Position numbers and translations under genes: made by a program. The notes below the pieces were generated by a model. That model was not told the DNA's origin, searched no databases, and saw nothing but the letters and a program-made list of their open reading frames with translations. A stretch of 64,000 bases of DNA from Candidatus Gastranaerophilales bacterium (GTDB lineage Bacteria; Cyanobacteriota; Vampirovibrionia; Gastranaerophilales; Gastranaerophilaceae), in NCBI GenBank assembly GCA_944323135.1, contig CALURI010000001.1:62001-126000 (forward strand). The letters run 5' to 3'. Shown here one piece after another: positions 16,634 through 24,553 of the stretch (position 1 is the stretch's first letter; every line of letters starts with the position of its first letter).

Positions 16634-17344
16634 ATGTTATTAGGCGTAAATATAGATCACATAGCAACTTTAAGAAATGCAAGAGGCGGAGTTGAGCCAA
16701 GTGTTGAGAAAGCTGCAGAAATTGCAGAAGAAAACGGAGCTTCATCAATTACAACACACTTAAGAGAAGACAGACGGCATATAAAAGATGAAGACGTTTA
16801 TTCTTTAATAAATAAACTAAAAACCCGTTTAAATCTCGAAATGGCAATGGCAGAAGATATCCAAAAAATTGCACTTGATATCAAACCATACTCAATATGT
16901 CTTGTACCTGAAAAACGACAGGAAATAACGACAGAAGGCGGTCTTGATGTCGCAGGTCAGTTAGAAAAGGTTACAGAATTTATAAAACCTCTACTGGACG
17001 CAGGAATTATCGTAAGCTTATTTATTGATCCTGACGAAGAACAAGTTAAAGCATCTGCAAAAACAGGAGCACAATTTATTGAAATGCATACCGGAACATA
17101 TTCTGAATGTTTTGGTTATGAAGAAGAGGAAGAAGAATTCCAAAAGCTTAAGAAATCAGCAGAATTAGCCCAAAGTTTAGGCTTAAAAGTTAACGCAGGA
17201 CATGGACTTAACTACGAAAATGTTCATAGAATGCACGAAATACAAGGGCTGCATGAACTAAATATCGGACACAGCATTATTTCACATGCAGTATTTACAG
17301 GTCTTACACAAGCCGTAACAGAAATGAGAGATTTAATAAAATAA
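16634..17344 (+). CDS. pdxJ: Pyridoxine 5'-phosphate synthase
   Basis: TIM-barrel enzyme that condenses 1-deoxy-xylulose-5-phosphate with 3-amino-2-oxopropyl phosphate to make pyridoxine 5'-phosphate, in the DXP-dependent vitamin B6 route. The 236 residues start LLGVNIDHIATLRNARGG and contain HLREDRRHI, EMHTG and GHGLNY, all active-site motifs. It lies 2 bases after murT and 16 before the zinc-ribbon gene, so the three probably form one transcript. Confidence 0.97.
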   Translation: MLLGVNIDHIATLRNARGGVEPSVEKAAEIAEENGASSITTHLREDRRHIKDEDVYSLINKLKTRLNLEMAMAEDIQKIALDIKPYSICLVPEKRQEITTEGGLDVAGQLEKVTEFIKPLLDAGIIVSLFIDPDEEQVKASAKTGAQFIEMHTGTYSECFGYEEEEEEFQKLKKSAELAQSLGLKVNAGHGLNYENVHRMHEIQGLHELNIGHSIISHAVFTGLTQAVTEMRDLIK

Positions 17345-17360
17345 AAACAATGGAGAAATT

Positions 17361-17675
17361 ATGAAAACCGAAAAAGAAATTGCGGAAGAAATGGCTCAAG
17401 TTGTTGAACAAATGCGTCTTGATGACATAGAAGACAATCCTGACATTATAGATGAATACTTTGACTGTGACTGCTGCGGAGAAAATAAATGTCTTGCAGG
17501 CTCTATTGAATATGAAGGTTACAGACTATGCAATGATTGTGTTCTTCTTGCAGAAACAGGTTTTGCTCTCGGAAAAATTAAAACAGTAAAAGACCTTATT
17601 GACGTAATTGAAGATAAGCATCTGGAAGCACTTTCAAACTTTGTAAAAGAAGAAGAAAAACGCTTAAATAACTGA
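17361..17675 (+). CDS. Small zinc-ribbon-like protein, unknown function
   Basis: Not recognised. The 104 residues have an acidic N-terminal helix, then paired cysteines (CDCCGENKC near residue 35-43 and CNDC near 57-60) that should bind one zinc ion, and a C-terminal helical part (VKDLIDVIEDKHLEALSNFVKEEEKR). A GGAG ribosome site precedes the ATG. Co-transcribed with pdxJ. Confidence 0.75.
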   Translation: MKTEKEIAEEMAQVVEQMRLDDIEDNPDIIDEYFDCDCCGENKCLAGSIEYEGYRLCNDCVLLAETGFALGKIKTVKDLIDVIEDKHLEALSNFVKEEEKRLNN

Positions 17676-17791
17676 TATAATGAGATCTTTAAAATTAAGC
17701 CTTGAGAATACCTTATATTAGAAAAGTAACCCAAAAGAATTAGAAACATTTCTTTACATATAGTTATAAAGTATTAGTTATGTGGTATATA

Positions 17792-17894
17792 TATAATATA
17801 AGAGAGAGCTTGATGATAAGATAGCTAACACAACAATACATATATAATTCATAAGCTTGACGAGTATGTAAATCGCAACCTCGTCATTTTTTTT
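17792..17894 (+). ncRNA. Possible short transcript ahead of rex
   Basis: The 274 bases between the zinc-ribbon gene and rex hold a TATAAT box (17792-17797) followed about 60 bases later by a clear terminator: TGACGAG (17858-17864) pairs with CTCGTCA (17880-17886) before a T8 run. An RNA of about 90 bases could be made. The -35 is weak, and the terminator may simply end the pdxJ operon. Confidence 0.3.
17858..17894 (+). terminator. Terminator upstream of rex
   Basis: A 7-bp stem (17858-17864 with 17880-17886), 15-base loop and T8 tail on the plus strand. It isolates rex from the murT-pdxJ transcript. Confidence 0.8.
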
Positions 17895-17937
17895 GCTTAT
17901 AAAATCAGATTTATCTGCCGCTAATATTGATTTATGC

Positions 17938-17943
17938 TATAAT
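17938..17943 (+). promoter_or_regulatory. -10 box of rex (leaderless start)
   Basis: TATAAT ends 6 bases before the rex ATG at 17950. The expected transcription start falls on or next to the ATG, and no ribosome-binding sequence is present. No good -35 is visible. Confidence 0.5.
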
Positions 17944-17949
17944 AATTCT

Positions 17950-18564
17950 ATGGAAAAGAAAATTTCAGATAAAGTTATCAACAGATTAACACTTTATCAT
18001 TGCATATTATCAGATTATATTGATAAAAAAATAGAATTTATCTCCAGCAAACAAATTGCCCAATTACTAAATATTGATGATTCTCAAGTTAGAAAAGATA
18101 TTAACTTTTTGAACAATTCCGGGAAAAACAGAGTAGGCTATATTGTAAAAGAATTAAAAATTTCAATAGAAAAAACTCTCGGCTTCAAAAAAAATAAAAA
18201 GGCTTTTATTATAGGTGCCGGAAATCTAGGAACAGCTATCGCAAACTACGGCAATTTTAAAGATTACGGACTGAACATTCTTTCTTTATTTGACAATTCT
18301 CCTGACAAAATAGGCAAAATTATAAACGGAATGGAAATCCAAGATATAAAAAATCTTCCAAACATTGCAAAAAAAGAAGATGCAGATATAGCAATTCTAA
18401 CAGTTCCTGCCCGTTTTGCACAATCTACCGCAGATTTTCTTGTCAAATCAAACATTAAATACATCTGGAATTTTGCTCCGGTTGTTCTTTCTGTCCCTCC
18501 AAACGTGCAGGTTTGGAATGAAAATTTAATGGGAAACTTTCTTCAATTCACTTATGACATCTAA
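17950..18564 (+). CDS. rex: Redox-sensing transcriptional repressor Rex
   Basis: Senses the NADH/NAD+ ratio and represses fermentation and respiration genes when NAD+ is high. From ATG 17950 the protein has 204 residues: an N-terminal winged helix (SSKQIAQLLNIDDSQVRKDI) and a Rossmann domain with GAGNLGTAIANY. A longer frame from 17893 reads through the terminator tail and the -10 box, so I reject it. The C-terminal end overlaps the convergent coaX gene by 39 bases. The link to NAD metabolism fits nadE, nadB and nadC elsewhere in the window. Confidence 0.93.
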   Translation: MEKKISDKVINRLTLYHCILSDYIDKKIEFISSKQIAQLLNIDDSQVRKDINFLNNSGKNRVGYIVKELKISIEKTLGFKKNKKAFIIGAGNLGTAIANYGNFKDYGLNILSLFDNSPDKIGKIINGMEIQDIKNLPNIAKKEDADIAILTVPARFAQSTADFLVKSNIKYIWNFAPVVLSVPPNVQVWNENLMGNFLQFTYDI

Positions 18565-19314
18565 CTTATTTATTTGATAAAGATACCTCAACCCTTCAAG
18601 AGTCAATGTCGGATTTATAAAATCAAAATGTCTTTTCAAATAATTTGCGATTAAACCGGAATATCCGCCTGTTGCAACTATAACAGCCTTTTCTCCCAAT
18701 TCTTTTTCGCATTGTTCAATAAGACCGTCAATCATACTTGCGGAACCTCTCAATACACCTGAAAGAATTGCATCAGTCGTGTTATGTCCAATAGCCGAAT
18801 TTGATAAAGCAACTTCAATTCTGGGCAACTTTGAAGTAAATTTATTCAGAGCTTTTAATTGCAAATTTAAACCGGGTGCAATAATTCCGCCAATAAACTC
18901 TCCGCTACCGTTTACAATATCAAAAGTTGTAGCAGTACCAAAATCAACAACAATGACAGGATGTTTATATAAAACATAAGCTCCAGCAGCATTTGCAATT
19001 CTGTCAGCACCTGCTTCTTTTGGAATATCAAGAGCTATCTTTACACCTGTATTAATATCTGTAGATAAAATAATTGAATTTAGTTTAAAAACATTATCCA
19101 CAGCTATTTTAAACTTTTGAGTAAGTTCTTCAACAACTGAAGATATAATACATCCACCTATATTAAAATCCTTAAACAAAGTTCTTAGAAGAACTTCATA
19201 CTCCTCTAATGATAAATCTTTATCAGAGGCTAATCTATATTCTTCAACAAGGGCATCTTCTTCAAAAAGCCCAAGGGTAATGCTTGTATTCCCAATATCG
19301 GCTGTTAATAACAT
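18526..19314 (-). CDS. coaX: Type III pantothenate kinase
   Basis: Phosphorylates pantothenate, the first step of coenzyme A synthesis; feedback-resistant and needs a monovalent cation. The 262 residues contain DIGNTSITLGLF (phosphate-1), GADRIANAAGA, VDFGTATTFDIV and GGIIAPGLN, the family motifs. The last 13 codons overlap the 3' end of the convergent rex gene. A strong hairpin lies directly before the start codon. Confidence 0.96.
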   Translation of the reverse strand: MLLTADIGNTSITLGLFEEDALVEEYRLASDKDLSLEEYEVLLRTLFKDFNIGGCIISSVVEELTQKFKIAVDNVFKLNSIILSTDINTGVKIALDIPKEAGADRIANAAGAYVLYKHPVIVVDFGTATTFDIVNGSGEFIGGIIAPGLNLQLKALNKFTSKLPRIEVALSNSAIGHNTTDAILSGVLRGSASMIDGLIEQCEKELGEKAVIVATGGYSGLIANYLKRHFDFINPTLTLEGLRYLYQINKLDVISELKKVSH

Positions 19315-19348
19315 AATACACTAATCCTCTTTCGAAGATTAGTGTATT
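19315..19348 (-). promoter_or_regulatory. 12-bp hairpin directly upstream of coaX
   Basis: AATACACTAATC (19315-19326) pairs perfectly with GATTAGTGTATT (19337-19348). On the coaX mRNA the loop holds GAGG, the likely ribosome site, and the stem ends at the ATG. There is no T run, so it may be a translational control structure, or a weak terminator for the gene at 19374. Confidence 0.5.
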
Positions 19349-19373
19349 ACAAATATAAACTTTTTGCAAAGTA

Positions 19374-19586
19374 TTAGCCTAAGAATGCCCCTTTACCTTC
19401 GGTACCGGATTTACCTACAGTAAATGCACTGTTAAAATTGTCAGGCAAATTATTTATATAAGAGCCAAAGCCATTCATAAATGCACCAATATTTTCCCAG
19501 GGATATTTTTTCTTAACCTGAGAAGAAAATGCTGCTTTGTTCGACTTATCTTCAATCCCAATAGCTTCAATACGTCCAGTTGTCAT
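19374..19586 (-). CDS. Small hypothetical protein (70 residues)
   Basis: Not recognised. The protein has no signal peptide or membrane helix; it is rich in Gly, Asn and Phe (WENIGAFMNGFGSYINNLPD) and ends GTEGKGAFLG. A GGAGA ribosome site lies 7 bases before ATG 19586, which supports translation. It sits alone between sdaAA and coaX. Confidence 0.6.
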   Translation of the reverse strand: MTTGRIEAIGIEDKSNKAAFSSQVKKKYPWENIGAFMNGFGSYINNLPDNFNSAFTVGKSGTEGKGAFLG

Positions 19587-19697
19587 AACTATATCTCCTT
19601 AGTCATACTTATATCTCATATCTCTTATATATATACTAAAGATATAAATTCCACAAAATTGACTAATCTGAACAAAATCGTTACATAAGTTAACAAT

Positions 19698-20576
19698 TTA
19701 TTTCAAAATATTCTTCTCAAGTGCAATTGCAGTTTTAGTTTTAGCCAAACCTCCTTGAGAGCTTTCTTTCAACAAAGGTGACATTAGTTGTCCTGTCTGT
19801 TCCATTGCATCGACAACTTCATCCGGAGGAATTTTTGAAATAATACCTGCCATAGCAAGTTCAGAAGATGTTACAGCATGAATTGCCAGAAATGGATTTC
19901 TCTTTACACAAGGGATTTCAACCAACCCACAAACAGGATCACAAGTAAGCCCCATAACATTTTTTAAAGCAAGAGCAACAGCATTTATAATTTGTTTGGC
20001 ACTTCCGCCTCTCATCTGAGTTAAGGCAGCTGATGCCATAGCAGATGCAACACCGCATTCAGCTTGGCAACCGCCAACAGCACCTGCTAGTGCCATTTTG
20101 ACGGAAACAATTCTTCCGACTTCTCCTGCTGTTATAAGAGCATTTATCTGGTCATTCTCACTTATATTATTATCTTCTGCATAAGCTATTATTACAGATG
20201 GAACAATTCCGCAAGAACCAGCTGTAGGACAAGCCGCAATTATACCCATTCTTAAATTCTGTTCACTTGTTGCAAGTGCATAAGTCATTATTTTCTGTGC
20301 AGTCTTTCCAAGTATGGAATTTTCTGATTTAAATCTTTTTTGAAGTTTATAACAATCGTCCCCGCTCATTCCGCTAGGTGAAGGCTCTGTTGACTTAAGC
20401 CCTGTTTTTATCGCTTCTTTCATTGCATTTAAACTTTTTGCAGCCTGCATTCTTATTTGATATTCGGAATATTCGCCTTTTGATACTTCATAATCCAATG
20501 CTGCATCATAAATTGTTTTTTTCTGTTCTTTACAGACATAATATAACTGTCTAAAAGTTGTTATTACATTTTCCAT
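19698..20576 (-). CDS. sdaAA: L-serine dehydratase, alpha subunit
   Basis: Catalytic subunit of the iron-sulfur L-serine ammonia-lyase, which deaminates serine to pyruvate. The 292 residues contain the GSCGIVPSV motif and CDPVCGLVEIPC, supplying the cysteines that hold the [4Fe-4S] cluster. The oxygen-labile cluster fits an anaerobic lifestyle. It lies 2 bases downstream of the beta subunit gene; the two-subunit form is typical of Firmicutes-type enzymes. Confidence 0.95.
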   Translation of the reverse strand: MENVITTFRQLYYVCKEQKKTIYDAALDYEVSKGEYSEYQIRMQAAKSLNAMKEAIKTGLKSTEPSPSGMSGDDCYKLQKRFKSENSILGKTAQKIMTYALATSEQNLRMGIIAACPTAGSCGIVPSVIIAYAEDNNISENDQINALITAGEVGRIVSVKMALAGAVGGCQAECGVASAMASAALTQMRGGSAKQIINAVALALKNVMGLTCDPVCGLVEIPCVKRNPFLAIHAVTSSELAMAGIISKIPPDEVVDAMEQTGQLMSPLLKESSQGGLAKTKTAIALEKNILK

Positions 20577-20578
20577 AA

Positions 20579-21247
20579 TTAACTTTCCAATTTTTTAATA
20601 TATCTGACAATATACATGTGTTGCAATTCACTTACTTCATCAAGACAATGCTTCGAAAGTTCACCATCCACACAAATACACATAGAAGCATCTTTGCCTT
20701 TGCCGCTTCTATCGCAATGAAGTGAAGCAATATTAACATTATCTTTCTGTATAATACCGGTAACAGCAGATATTACACCGGGCATATCTTCATAAACCAG
20801 AAGTAATGTATTATATTTCCCGTCAAGATTTACCGAAAACTTATTTATCTGTGTAAGAAGGATTTCCCCTGCACCGACTGAGGCACCGGAAAGAGTCATA
20901 TTCAATCCGCCTTCAAAAACAAAATCAACGGCATTTGGATGACGATTAAAATCTTCGAAATATTCAAATTCATAATTTATTTGTTTTGCCTGCTCTGTAT
21001 CAAAAACATTTTTTATTCTGTAATCGTCTACAGAAAATCCCAAAAGTCCTGCAAGAAGTCCTTTATCAGTACCATGCCCTTTTCCTGTTAGAGCATAAGA
21101 ATTATAAAGTTTAAATGTTACTTTATCAGGCTTTGCATTATAAACATTGCGTGCAAGTAACCCCAACCTTACCGCACCTGCTGTATGAGAGCTTGAAGGA
21201 CCTGCCATTACCGGTGAAATTATATCTATAATTGAAGATTGACGCAT
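20579..21247 (-). CDS. sdaAB: L-serine dehydratase, beta subunit
   Basis: Partner of the alpha subunit. About 222 residues: an N-terminal SdaA-type domain (AGPSSSHTAGAVRLG) and a C-terminal ACT domain (YNTLLLVYEDMPGVISAVTGII), which may bind serine as a regulator. I start at ATG 21247 (MRQSSIIDI), preceded by AAGGA. A longer frame to 21286 includes a TATAAT box and is unlikely to be coding. Confidence 0.92.
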   Translation of the reverse strand: MRQSSIIDIISPVMAGPSSSHTAGAVRLGLLARNVYNAKPDKVTFKLYNSYALTGKGHGTDKGLLAGLLGFSVDDYRIKNVFDTEQAKQINYEFEYFEDFNRHPNAVDFVFEGGLNMTLSGASVGAGEILLTQINKFSVNLDGKYNTLLLVYEDMPGVISAVTGIIQKDNVNIASLHCDRSGKGKDASMCICVDGELSKHCLDEVSELQHMYIVRYIKKLES

Positions 21248-21391
21248 ATCTAAAATCCTTATATATCTATAATTATAACATCTCATTAACTAATGTAAAT
21301 AATTTAAAAAATTATGACAATAAATTCTGATTTTATGTTTTTATATATATACGAAGTGTGTATCAATTTTTTAGTGTAGTAAAGGAGTAAG

Positions 21392-21532
21392 ATGTTTAGT
21401 CCTGAATTTATGAGATATTTAATTAATTACCAGAAATCAGAGTTTACCCCTGAAGATACAAAAAAGGAAATCAAATTTAAAAATAACAAATCAGGTAAAC
21501 TTGTAGAAGTTTTAGTTACGGTTATGAAATAG
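21392..21532 (+). CDS. 46-residue small ORF
   Basis: ATG 21392 follows an AAAGGAG ribosome site by 5 bases and opens a frame of 46 codons to TAG 21530-21532. The product starts MFSPEFMRYLINYQKSEFTP and has a Lys-rich middle and hydrophobic end (KLVEVLVTVMK). Not recognised. The stop lies just beside the end of the candidate sRNA on the other strand. Confidence 0.5.
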   Translation: MFSPEFMRYLINYQKSEFTPEDTKKEIKFKNNKSGKLVEVLVTVMK

Positions 21533-21534
21533 AT

Positions 21535-21662
21535 AAAAAAAAACGCCGTTCTCTTTCGAAACCGGCGTCGGAATTCTTTGAATAATTCCTCGTAATAGTG
21601 TGAAGTGTAGTGTGCAATAAAACGTTTTTTTGATTCCTCGTTTTATGCTTTTCCTCGTGTCA
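21535..21662 (-). ncRNA. Candidate small RNA
   Basis: On the minus strand a strong terminator (stem of CGCCG with CGGCG, positions 21544-21568, then nine Ts) ends a stretch that contains no ORF but three copies of ACGAGGAA. One copy is in the loop of a 10-bp hairpin (GC-TAAAACG arms near 21615-21650). Upstream are TTGATA and TATATA separated by about 18 bases. The expected RNA is about 130 bases. The rest of the 521-base gap between sdaAB and surE holds the 46-codon ORF and the surE promoter. Confidence 0.5.
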
Positions 21663-21718
21663 TGTATATAAAAAATTTTTTGTATATATAATTGCTATAT
21701 TTTTAATATCAAATATAT

Positions 21719-21740
21719 ATTTTGTTACAAAAATTAATAT
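21719..21740 (+). promoter_or_regulatory. Operator-like motif upstream of surE
   Basis: Contains the 13-bp palindrome TTTTGTTACAAAA followed by a TTAATAT-type end, immediately after a TTGCTA-N17-ATATAT promoter. A 22-base copy with one mismatch lies at 44092-44113 at nearly the same distance (68 against 65 bases) from the next start codon. Confidence 0.45.
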
Positions 21741-21807
21741 TTCCTTATTAAAATGGGTTATAGTATTATATAAACATAGAATTTATAAATAATATAAAAG
21801 GAGAGAT

Positions 21808-22602
21808 ATGAAAATATTAGTATCAAATGATGACGGAATTGCCGCAAACGGGATAAGATGTCTGACAGAAACTCTTGCTCAAGAACATGATGTATATGTA
21901 ATTGCACCGGACAGAGAAAGAAGTGCTGCAGGACATTCTTTAACTTTACATACACCTTTAAGGGTTGAAGAAGTTGAAGCATATCATGGAGTTAAAAGAG
22001 CTTGGGTAACAACAGGAACTCCCGGAGATTGTGTAAAGATAGGGATTAATGCTATTTTATCGCCTGAAGAACAGCCTGACATTGTTATTTCAGGGATTAA
22101 TCACGGCCCGAATCTTGGTGCTGACATACTTTATTCCGGAACTGTAAGCTGCGCAATGGAAGGAGCAATGCTGGGTGTTCCGAGTATTGCAGTATCTCTT
22201 GCAAGTATGAACTATGAATACGAAAACTTTAAATATCCTGCAAGATTTGTTAATTTATTACTCAGAAAACTAAAAGAATTTAATTTCCCTAAAAAGAGCA
22301 TTTTAAATATAAATGTTCCTGCATTAGACGAGGAAGATATTGCAGGTGTTGCAATAACAGAACTCGGCAGAAAAATGTTTACAGACAATTACGAAAAAAG
22401 AATCGACCCGAGAGGAAAAGTTTATTACTGGATGGCCGGAGAACTTATTACAGAAGCGGAAGATTCAAATACAGATATTGCCGCAGTTAAAAATAATAAA
22501 ATTTCAATAACTCCCGTAACTTATGAAATGACAAAAGAAGATGTTATGGCAAATCTTGAAAACGTTTTATGCAAAGACAATACTTGTAACTGGTTTAATT
22601 AA
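21808..22602 (+). CDS. surE: 5'-nucleotidase SurE
   Basis: Metal-dependent phosphatase acting on nucleoside 5'- and 3'-monophosphates and polyphosphate. The 264 residues carry the metal-binding SNDDGIAANG (Asp8, Asp9), the APDRERSAAGHSLT stretch with its serine, and SGINHGPNLGADILYSGTVSCA. A GGAGAG ribosome site precedes ATG. It is monocistronic, with an operator-like motif upstream and a strong terminator downstream. Confidence 0.97.
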   Translation: MKILVSNDDGIAANGIRCLTETLAQEHDVYVIAPDRERSAAGHSLTLHTPLRVEEVEAYHGVKRAWVTTGTPGDCVKIGINAILSPEEQPDIVISGINHGPNLGADILYSGTVSCAMEGAMLGVPSIAVSLASMNYEYENFKYPARFVNLLLRKLKEFNFPKKSILNINVPALDEEDIAGVAITELGRKMFTDNYEKRIDPRGKVYYWMAGELITEAEDSNTDIAAVKNNKISITPVTYEMTKEDVMANLENVLCKDNTCNWFN

Positions 22603-22603
22603 A

Positions 22604-22640
22604 AAATGCGGGCTTTTATTAATAAAAGCCCGCATTTTTT
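22604..22640. terminator. Bidirectional terminator between surE and the SPOR gene
   Basis: A perfect stem of about 17 bp (22604-22620 with 22621-22637), with GC-rich core GCGGGC, flanked by A and T runs. It serves both convergent genes. Confidence 0.92.
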
Positions 22641-22665
22641 ACCATCTGACTTTTTAAATTTTTAA

Positions 22666-23337
22666 TTACTCAGTAATTATTCTGGCAGGATAGTTATTTC
22701 TCAACAAATCATTTACTACACTTTGAGCTTTTTCACGTGTTGAATAAGAACCTACCTGAATTGTATAAGCACCGCCTATATTTCTGACAAACGGAGAAAT
22801 ATTCATGCCTGATTCTGCAATAATACCTTTTGCCACTTCTGCCTGTTCTTTTGTAGCATAATAACCGACAACAACTTTAGATGATGCAACAGGTTGTTGT
22901 TTTGGAGCAGGAGAAGCTGTTTCTACAGGCTTCGGATTAGCTGCCTGTTCTGCTAAAGTAACAGGTTCTTCTGAAACTCCCCCGGCAGCAGTTTGTTTAT
23001 CATCTTTTTTAGTATCCGGAATAACAACTTTTTCATCTAATTCATCTGCAAATGTACTGTCTTCTTTATTTGCAGTCTGGGAATCTTCATCCTGCAATAA
23101 CTTTAACCTTTCATCAACAGAAGTTTTATCAACTTCCTCTGTCTGAACGTCAGAATTATCTTCGCCAATTGAAACGTCCACTTCCGGAGAAATTTGTTTT
23201 GCTATACCCAAAAATAACAAAAGTAAAATAAAAAATGTAGAAACAAAAATTATAATACCTTCATTCGGATTTTTAGTAACTTTTTTTTGATATTCTTTAT
23301 AACTTATATGCGAAGGTTTTCTTGAATCCTCTTCCAT
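22666..23337 (-). CDS. SPOR-domain membrane protein
   Basis: The 223 residues have a short cytoplasmic N-terminus, one transmembrane helix (about 27-46, GIIIFVSTFFILLLLFLG), a long acidic/proline-rich linker and a C-terminal SPOR domain (about 150-223) with GYYATKEQAEVAKGII and YTIQVGSYSTREKAQ. SPOR domains bind peptidoglycan stripped of stem peptides at the division septum. Last gene of the operon that begins with the HEAT-repeat protein, 1 base overlapping the DUF366 gene. Confidence 0.85.
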   Translation of the reverse strand: MEEDSRKPSHISYKEYQKKVTKNPNEGIIIFVSTFFILLLLFLGIAKQISPEVDVSIGEDNSDVQTEEVDKTSVDERLKLLQDEDSQTANKEDSTFADELDEKVVIPDTKKDDKQTAAGGVSEEPVTLAEQAANPKPVETASPAPKQQPVASSKVVVGYYATKEQAEVAKGIIAESGMNISPFVRNIGGAYTIQVGSYSTREKAQSVVNDLLRNNYPARIITE

Positions 23338-23891
23338 TATACACCTCTAACTTTTGTTGATGCCAATATTATATCACTAATTTCTTCAGAATACTTTTCC
23401 AAAATTTCATTTGCAAACTCTTTTATATCTGAAATCCCTAACTCGCTTGTTAATCCGCTTGCCTTTACCGGAGCTCCTGTTGAATCAATATTTATACCTG
23501 TATGAATTAAGATTGAATTAACAGATTTTGTTGCAATAGATACAGTTAATTTTTTCTCGTCAAAAAATAAATCGTCACCGTTTCTTGTAATTACAAAGCC
23601 TCTTTTTTCAAGAGCCTCTTTTATAATACATATTAAGAGTCTTTGTCTAAAAACACCTTCTACTAATCCGACATTAAACTGCTCGGAAATAAAACTGAGC
23701 ATTGATTTACTGTAAATAGGTTCATTATTGATAACATCTTCAATATCAACCATTTCAGTCAACTTAACATCACACTCACCTATAAAAGCAACCGCTGCAT
23801 CACCTTGGATTTTAAAGTTTTTATAAATCCAATGAGGAGATAACTGCCACCCTTCGTATTTTATTTCTTTATCAATAAATTGTATTTTCAA
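23337..23891 (-). CDS. DUF366-family protein
   Basis: The 184 residues match the DUF366 pattern as I recall it: MKIQFIDKEIKYEGWQLSPHW at the start, then AFIGECDV, MVDIEDV, FRQRLLICIIKEAL, RNGDDLFF and SVSIAT. Function is not established. It overlaps queC by 4 bases, a tight coupling that suggests a role in 7-deazaguanine (preQ0/queuosine) metabolism. That link is inference from context. Confidence 0.8.
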   Translation of the reverse strand: MKIQFIDKEIKYEGWQLSPHWIYKNFKIQGDAAVAFIGECDVKLTEMVDIEDVINNEPIYSKSMLSFISEQFNVGLVEGVFRQRLLICIIKEALEKRGFVITRNGDDLFFDEKKLTVSIATKSVNSILIHTGINIDSTGAPVKASGLTSELGISDIKEFANEILEKYSEEISDIILASTKVRGV

Positions 23892-24553
23892 AAAAGTTTC
23901 CTTATATAATATGTGTCATGATTATAATTTAATGCATTTTTTAATCTGGTACAAGATTCACAGATTCCGCAATGTTTGTCGCCTCCTGCATAACAACTTC
24001 TGACGTATTCAAGCGGAATTTTATTATCTAACGCCTGCTTTACTATAGCATTTTTATCATAATTTATCAAGGGCGCAATTACTTTTGGATGTTTTTGTGT
24101 TGAATATTCAAACTCTTCGTTTATTTTATCTATGAATTGTTGAGTATTATCCGAAAAAGTCTGACCTTCTTCCTTATTTGCACCTATTAATATATAATCG
24201 TAATCTTCTCCGTCGGCATAGGAACCGGCTATATTTAAAAATAATCCGTTACGATTCGGAACCCAAACATTTTTTGCAGATTGTTCAGGAATATCAAGTT
24301 CAACACCATGCGGAATTTCTTTATCACTAACAAGTGCTGTATGCGTGACACTTTTTAACCAATCTAATTTTATAATTCGGTGTTCAATTTTATAATAATT
24401 ACAAATATCTCTGGAAGCATTAATTTCATATTCAGCTGACTTTTGCCCATAATCAAAAGTTAATGCAAGAGATACTCCGTACTTTTCAAAACCGATTCCT
24501 AAACTTACAAGAGAATCAAGACCACCTGATAAAAGAATAATCCCTTTATTCAT
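23888..24553 (-). CDS. queC: 7-cyano-7-deazaguanine synthase
   Basis: ATP-dependent conversion of 7-carboxy-7-deazaguanine to preQ0 for queuosine synthesis. About 221 residues with the PP-loop LLSGGLDSLVSLG, the YGQKSAEYEI segment, NVWVPNRNGLFLNIA and the C-terminal zinc site C-x8-C-x2-C-x2-C (SCYAGGDKHCGICESC). I start at ATG 24553 (MNKGIILLS); a start at 24574 is also open. It overlaps the HEAT-repeat gene and DUF366. Its pathway partners queD, queE and folE are not in the window. Confidence 0.93.
   Translation of the reverse strand: MNKGIILLSGGLDSLVSLGIGFEKYGVSLALTFDYGQKSAEYEINASRDICNYYKIEHRIIKLDWLKSVTHTALVSDKEIPHGVELDIPEQSAKNVWVPNRNGLFLNIAGSYADGEDYDYILIGANKEEGQTFSDNTQQFIDKINEEFEYSTQKHPKVIAPLINYDKNAIVKQALDNKIPLEYVRSCYAGGDKHCGICESCTRLKNALNYNHDTYYIRKLF

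Noticed and set aside
17893-17949. N-terminal extension of rex
   Set aside because: It reads through the terminator tail and the -10 box, and Rex proteins start near MEKKISDKV.
21239-21286. N-terminal extension of sdaAB
   Set aside because: Contains a TATAAT box; MRQSS at 21247 has a ribosome site and matches the family start.
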